Shown: one piece after another, positions 6,590-10,540 of the stretch
Layout of the letters: the number at the start of each line of letters is the position of its first letter
How positions within the stretch are numbered: the first letter of the stretch is position 1
From: CAZMVU01 sp964569295
GTDB lineage: Bacteria > Hydrogenedentota > Hydrogenedentia > Hydrogenedentales > JAGMZX01
Direction of reading: 5' to 3'
DNA length: 10,540 nt
Assembly: GCA_964569295.1 (NCBI GenBank)
Contig: CAZMVU010000174.1
Span: 1 to 10,540, forward strand
Made by a program: the position numbers and the translations under genes
Notes under the pieces: generated by a model
Seen by the model: only the letters and a program-made list of their open reading frames with translations
Database searches by the model: none
What the model was told of the DNA's origin: nothing

Positions 6590-8566
6590 ATGTTGAACTC
6601 CGGTTGCTCTTGGTATCTCATTCTCTTTGCCGCATTCCTGTTCGCCGCTACGGGCGCGAATGCCCGGGCTGCAGCGGTATCCTCGCCCGATGGCCGCATC
6701 GCGGTAGAAATCGATACGGGATTCCGGGTCCGCTACAGCGTAAATTTCGATGATAATCAAATTATCGAGCGCGCTTCCATCGGTATGACATTCGAAGACG
6801 GCCGGAAACTCGGCGTCCGGCCCGAGGTGGTCAGCGAATCACAGCGCACCATCGACGAGACGATCACGCCGGTGGTGGCGGAGAAGCGAAACCGTATTAG
6901 CAATCACTGCAACGAGTTGCGCCTGGATTTCGAAGGCGGCTATGCACTCATCGTGCGTGCCTACAACGATGGCGTGGCCTGGCGCTGGGAAACCGGTTTC
7001 CCGGGCGATGTGATCGTCGAAAGCGAGGAGGCGTCGTTCGCATTCGCCGGTGACGGGGAAGTCATGCGGACCCGCAGCAAGACCTTCCAGACCTCGTTCG
7101 AGTCGAGCTACGAGGCAATGCCGCTCTCCGAGTGGGAAGCCGGGTCGCTGGCCTTCGCGCCGATTCTGGTCACCGTGCCGGACGGACCACGGCTGGTCAT
7201 CACCGAAGCGGACCTGCGCAACTACCCGGGCATGTTCCTCACCCGCCACCGCCGCGACAAAACCACGTTGACCGGCATGTTTGCCCCGTATCCGGCGGAA
7301 GAGAAGCAAGTGGACGACCGGCACATCCGCGTGACGGGAGAGGAGGCCTTCATCGCGAAGTGCGCGGGCAACCGGGCCTACCCGTGGCGGGTGATCGGCA
7401 TTGCGCAGGAAGACACCCAGCTTGTCGAGTCCACGCTTGTCTACCGGCTTGCGCCAGAATGCGCGCTGGAAGACACGGACTGGATCAAGCCCGGCAAGGT
7501 CGCCTGGGACTGGTGGAACTGGCTCAATGTGTGGGGCGTCGACTTCGAGGCGGGCGTGAACAGTGATACCTACAAGCACTACATCGACTTCGCGTCAGAA
7601 AACGGTATCGAGTACATCATCCTCGATGAGGGCTGGTCCGACACGCGCGACCTCACCGCGCTCAAACCCACGGTGAACCTGAAGGAGCTCCTGGCCTACG
7701 GCAAAGAACGGGGCGTCGGGCTGATCCTGTGGTGCGTGTGGTGTACGCTGGACCGCCAGCGCGCCGAGGTATTGCCGCTCTTCGAGCAATGGGGCGTGGC
7801 GGGCGTGAAGGTGGACTTCATGGACCGGGACGACCAGAAGGTCGTCGCGTTCTACGAGGGCCTGGCCAAGGACACCGCGGAGCACCACCTGCTGCTCGAT
7901 TTTCACGGTGCCTACAAACCCACCGGCCTGCGGCGCATGTACCCGAACCTCATCACCCGCGAAGGCGTGGTCGGCCTCGAGTATTCGAAGTGGTCGGATA
8001 TGAGCGACCCGGACTACTGCGTGAGCATTCCCTTCATCCGCCAGTTCGCCGGCCCCATGGACTACACGCCCGGCGCCATGAACAACGCCACCAAGCAGAA
8101 TTTCCGCGCTATCATGCACCGGCCCATGAGCCAGGGCACACGCGCGCATCAGCTCGCCATGTACATCGTCTACGAAAGCCCGTTGCAAATGCTCGCCGAT
8201 ACGCCCACCGCCTACCGCGAGAACCCCGACTGCCTCGATTTCATCGCCAAGTGTCCCACCACCTGGGACGATACCCGGTGTCTCATGGGCGAAGTTGGCA
8301 AGTATGTCGTCGTCGCGCGCCAGCAAGGCGATACCTGGTACCTGGGCGCCATGACCGATTGGCACAAGCGCAAGGTGAACATCCCGCTGGACTTTCTCGG
8401 TGAGGGTGCCTACGAGGCGGTGATCGTGCGCGACGGCGTCAATGCCGACCGCATCGGCATCGATCATAGCCACGAGACCAGGCGCGTCACGGCCGGCGAC
8501 ACCCTCGAGGTACACCTCGCCCAAGGCGGCGGGTATGCCGTGCGCTTCGACCCGGAGGCCGACTAG
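6590..8566 (+). CDS. Exported GH97 alpha-glycosidase, retaining (alpha-galactosidase-like) subtype
   Basis: A 658-residue glycoside hydrolase family 97 enzyme with an N-terminal Sec signal peptide (about residues 1-26, ending near GANA/R or NARA/A), so periplasmic or outer-surface. Order: N-terminal beta-sandwich (about 30-275), catalytic barrel (about 300-550, opening VAWDWWNWLNVW and YIILDEGWSD), C-terminal beta domain (about 560-655). In the barrel, GVKVD409FMDRDDQ carries an Asp where retaining GH97 enzymes have their nucleophile. E458 and E464 in REGVVGLEY correspond to SusB E526 and E532. The SusB base E508 position is G440 here (DFHGAYKPTG). The D409-E464 spacing of 55 equals D415-E470 of the retaining Bacteroides enzyme BtGal97b (numbers from memory). 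This favours retaining alpha-galactosidase-like chemistry over inverting SusB-type alpha-glucosidase. The ATG at 6590 has GGGAGGT six bases upstream; a GTG at 6575 lies before that site and is rejected. Probably co-transcribed with the gene ending at 6560. Confidence 0.9.
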   Translation: MLNSGCSWYLILFAAFLFAATGANARAAAVSSPDGRIAVEIDTGFRVRYSVNFDDNQIIERASIGMTFEDGRKLGVRPEVVSESQRTIDETITPVVAEKRNRISNHCNELRLDFEGGYALIVRAYNDGVAWRWETGFPGDVIVESEEASFAFAGDGEVMRTRSKTFQTSFESSYEAMPLSEWEAGSLAFAPILVTVPDGPRLVITEADLRNYPGMFLTRHRRDKTTLTGMFAPYPAEEKQVDDRHIRVTGEEAFIAKCAGNRAYPWRVIGIAQEDTQLVESTLVYRLAPECALEDTDWIKPGKVAWDWWNWLNVWGVDFEAGVNSDTYKHYIDFASENGIEYIILDEGWSDTRDLTALKPTVNLKELLAYGKERGVGLILWCVWCTLDRQRAEVLPLFEQWGVAGVKVDFMDRDDQKVVAFYEGLAKDTAEHHLLLDFHGAYKPTGLRRMYPNLITREGVVGLEYSKWSDMSDPDYCVSIPFIRQFAGPMDYTPGAMNNATKQNFRAIMHRPMSQGTRAHQLAMYIVYESPLQMLADTPTAYRENPDCLDFIAKCPTTWDDTRCLMGEVGKYVVVARQQGDTWYLGAMTDWHKRKVNIPLDFLGEGAYEAVIVRDGVNADRIGIDHSHETRRVTAGDTLEVHLAQGGGYAVRFDPEAD

Positions 8567-8746
8567 GGGGGCGAAACAGCGAAGTGGCGCGCGCAGACCC
8601 GCCGGCGCCCGATGCCATGGTGTGTTGGCTTTCTTGCACCTGCGGGGGGCGCCATGTAACGCTATAGCGCGCGTATCGCGCGGAGCACCCGAAACCACCA
8701 CCACGCCGGGATGCGGTCATCCCGGTTTGCTTTTTAAGGAGGCGCC
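8567..8746 (+). promoter_or_regulatory. Structured leader upstream of proS
   Basis: 180 bp with several potential RNA structures: CGCTATAGCG (8660-8669, self-complementary), CGCGCG-TAT-CGCGCG (8668-8682), and GGCGCCC (8604-8610) pairing with GGGCGCC (8647-8653). It ends in the terminator at 8706-8735 and the AAGGAGG site at 8736-8742, four bases before the proS ATG. A weak promoter candidate is TTGCAC (8634-8639), a 17-base spacer and TAACGC (8657-8662). I looked for the conserved T-box sequence expected in some synthetase leaders and did not find it, nor a convincing proline-rich leader peptide. A start-stop pair, ATGTAA, sits at 8654-8659. Confidence 0.4.
8706..8735 (+). terminator. Intrinsic terminator directly before the proS ribosome-binding site
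   Basis: CCGGGATG (8706-8713) and CATCCCGG (8718-8725) form a perfect 8-bp stem around a four-base CGGT loop, followed by TTTGCTTTTT (8726-8735). This is a classic rho-independent terminator on the plus strand. It would end transcription from the GH97 gene. It also lies within the proS leader, with the Shine-Dalgarno beginning at the very next base, so any proS transcript starting upstream must read through it. Confidence 0.85.
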
Positions 8747-10489
8747 ATGCGTTTGAGTCAGCTTGTCGGGATGCGGTTCAAGGAGCGGCCGGCCGAGGCC
8801 GTACTCGAGAGTCACGCCTTTCTCCTGCGCGGCGGCTATGCGCGGCAGGTCTCCAACGGCATCTACTCGCTGTTGCCGCCCGCGGTGCGGGTGGTCAAGA
8901 AGATCGAGCAGATCATCCGCGAAGAAATGGACCGCATCGGCGGGCAGGAAGTGCTCATGCCCGTGGTCCAGCCGCGTGAGTTGTGGGAGGAATCCGGCCG
9001 CTACCAGGGCGTCGGACCCGAGCTCGCGCGCTTCGTCGACCGCACCGGCCACGACATGGTCCTCGCCATGACGCATGAGGAGGGCGTGGTGCACCTCACC
9101 CGCGGCGAGGTCAGCAGCTACACCCAGCTCCCGTTCATGGTCTACCAGATTCAGACCAAGTTCCGCGACGAACCACGCTCGCGGGGCGGGCTCATTCGCG
9201 TGCGCGAGTTCACCATGAAAGACGCCTACTCCTTCCACCGCACGCAGGAAGACCTCGCGGCGTATTACGAGCAGTGCCTCAAGGCGTACCAGCGGATCTT
9301 TGCGCGGGCGGGGCTGCCCGAGGTGCGCGTCGTGGCCTCGGACACAGGGATGATGGGCGGCAGTGTGGCCCACGAGTTCATGCTGCTGGCCGATGCCGGC
9401 GAGGACACCATCGTCACTTGCCCGGACACGGGCTACGCGGCGAACCTCGAGGTGGCCACCTCGCGTGTGCAGGGTTATACCTCCGAGCCGCAACCGCTCG
9501 AGAAGGTACACACGCCGGACTGCAAAACCATCCAGGAGGTGGCCGACTTCCTCGAGCTGCCCACGGACCGCACGGCGAAGGCGGTGTTCTTCCAGCGCGA
9601 CAGCGAGGACCGGCTCGTGCTGGCGGTTATCCGCGGCGACCGCGAGGTGAACGAGTCGAAGCTGGCGAAGATCATCCAGGCGCCGCCTGTGCCCGCCGAT
9701 GACGCCGCCATCCGCGCACACGGCGCTGAACCGGGCTATGCATCGCCTATGGCGCTCGATCCGGTGAAGGTGCGCATCGTCGTGGACCACACCATCGCGG
9801 CCACCAACAACCTGGTCACCGGCGCCAACGACCACGACTACCACTACACCGGCTTCAACCTCGAGCGCGACCTGCCCGGCATCGAAACCGTCGACATCGA
9901 CACGGTGCAGGAGGGCGACATGGCCCCCGAGGGCGACGGGAACCTGGTGTATAAGCGGGGTATTGAGGTCGGGAATATCTTCCAGCTCGGCACGAAATAC
10001 TCGGAAGCCATGGAAATGCACTACCTCGACGAGGAAGGCAAAGCGCACACGCCCATCATGGGCTGCTACGGCATCGGCGTGGGCCGCCTCATGAGTTCGG
10101 TCATGGAGGCGCGGCATGACAAGTATGGCCCCATCTGGCCACTGTCCATCGCGCCGTGGCAGATGCACCTGAACGCGCTCAAGATGGACGCCGAAGGCGT
10201 GCGCGACACGGCGGAGAAGCTCTACACAGACCTCACGGCCGCGGGTGTCGAAGTGCTCTACGATGACCGCAACGCGCGCCCGGGCGTCCAGTTCGCCGAT
10301 GCCGACCTGCTCGGGATTCCCATCCGCCTCGTGGTGAGCGCGCGCAACCTGGCCAACAACGCCATCGAGTGGAAACGCCGCGACACCGGCGAATCGGGCA
10401 CAATGCCGCTCGAGGACGCCGTGGGCACCGCGGCGCAGTGGGTGCGCGAAGCCCTGGCCGCCTTCCACAAGAGCGCGGAACAGTATTAG
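8747..10489 (+). CDS. proS: Prolyl-tRNA synthetase, bacterial type with editing domain
   Basis: A 580-residue class II aminoacyl-tRNA synthetase that charges tRNA-Pro; length is close to the E. coli enzyme (572). Catalytic-core signatures are motif 1 around residues 45-75 (ending in EVLMPVVQP), T109-H-E-E112 in the TXE loop, motif 2 F139-R140-D-E142 followed by VREFTMKDAYSF, and motif 3 GCYGIGVGR447. The insertion editing domain (about 223-405), which hydrolyses mischarged Ala-tRNA-Pro, includes TAK278AVFF, equivalent by position to the functionally important K279 of E. coli. The anticodon-binding domain occupies roughly 470-570 (WQMHL through LVVSARN). The ATG at 8747 is preceded by AAGGAGG at four bases. 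The enzyme looks intact. A terminator sits just before the ribosome-binding site, which suggests regulated read-through or a very unusual promoter placement. Confidence 0.97.
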   Translation: MRLSQLVGMRFKERPAEAVLESHAFLLRGGYARQVSNGIYSLLPPAVRVVKKIEQIIREEMDRIGGQEVLMPVVQPRELWEESGRYQGVGPELARFVDRTGHDMVLAMTHEEGVVHLTRGEVSSYTQLPFMVYQIQTKFRDEPRSRGGLIRVREFTMKDAYSFHRTQEDLAAYYEQCLKAYQRIFARAGLPEVRVVASDTGMMGGSVAHEFMLLADAGEDTIVTCPDTGYAANLEVATSRVQGYTSEPQPLEKVHTPDCKTIQEVADFLELPTDRTAKAVFFQRDSEDRLVLAVIRGDREVNESKLAKIIQAPPVPADDAAIRAHGAEPGYASPMALDPVKVRIVVDHTIAATNNLVTGANDHDYHYTGFNLERDLPGIETVDIDTVQEGDMAPEGDGNLVYKRGIEVGNIFQLGTKYSEAMEMHYLDEEGKAHTPIMGCYGIGVGRLMSSVMEARHDKYGPIWPLSIAPWQMHLNALKMDAEGVRDTAEKLYTDLTAAGVEVLYDDRNARPGVQFADADLLGIPIRLVVSARNLANNAIEWKRRDTGESGTMPLEDAVGTAAQWVREALAAFHKSAEQY

Positions 10490-10504
10490 TGCCTTAGGCA
10501 CTGA
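10486..10504 (+). other. Small hairpin over the proS stop codon
   Basis: AGTGCC-TTA-GGCACT (10488-10502) is a perfect 6-bp stem that includes the last bases of the TAG stop codon. It extends by a T-G wobble and a T-A pair. No T-run follows, so it is not a normal intrinsic terminator; it may protect the 3' end or be chance. Downstream, TATAAA at 10509-10514 could be a -10 box for a gene beyond the window, but no good -35 box accompanies it. Confidence 0.3.
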
Positions 10505-10540
10505 CTCGTATAAAGAACAACAAGAAGTGATTCGGGCACC

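Noticed and set aside
8567..8735. T-box riboswitch in front of proS
   Set aside because: The conserved T-box sequence and Stem I signatures are not present; only a terminator and short GC-rich stems can be seen.
8717..10501. Minus-strand open frame of 594 codons opposite proS
   Set aside because: proS is unambiguous on the plus strand; the antisense frame is a by-product of GC-rich third positions.

Overview
The window looks like an ordinary stretch of chromosome from a GC-rich, probably Gram-negative, free-living or sediment-type bacterium. The evidence is high GC throughout, clear Shine-Dalgarno sites, sigma70-like promoter boxes, a periplasmic GlpQ-type phosphodiesterase with a signal peptide, an exported GH97 glycosidase, and a bacterial-type prolyl-tRNA synthetase with an insertion editing domain. 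The mix of GH97, an oversized intracellular GH13 protein, a compact PAPS-type sulfotransferase and dispersed palindromes reminds me of the Hydrogenedentes/Planctomycetes/Verrucomicrobia part of the tree. That placement is inference from memory and has not been tested.

Layout. 1-454: non-coding, with a perfect 18-bp palindrome (86-103) and a 134-bp segment (251-384) bounded by inverted GGAAAA..GGGGACAG ends, which looks like a miniature mobile element or REP/RAYT relic. A good promoter (389-417) directly follows it. 455-877 (+): single-domain response regulator. 895-1860 (-): secreted GlpQ-type glycerophosphodiesterase, tail to tail with the regulator. 2008-5598 (-): 1196-residue cytoplasmic GH13 alpha-amylase-superfamily protein with large N- and C-terminal extensions. 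5599-5987: divergent intergenic region with a TATAAT box near its right end. 5988-6560 (+): 190-residue sulfotransferase-like P-loop protein. 6590-8566 (+): exported GH97 glycosidase, 29 nt downstream and possibly co-transcribed. 8567-8746: structured leader with a textbook intrinsic terminator abutting the next ribosome-binding site. 8747-10489 (+): proS.

How the genes relate. There is no obvious single pathway. Two carbohydrate-active enzymes (cytoplasmic GH13 and exported GH97) and a phosphodiester scavenging enzyme suggest a polysaccharide- and phospholipid-degrading heterotroph. The sulfotransferase and GH97 genes may form a two-gene unit. The regulator has no output domain and no partner kinase in view.

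I found no defence system, CRISPR array, tRNA, rRNA, prophage or intact transposase. The points most worth a second look are the miniature inverted-repeat element, the terminator/leader in front of proS, the predicted retaining subtype of the GH97 enzyme, and the GH13 protein whose region IV reads N-P-D-E instead of N-H-D-E.
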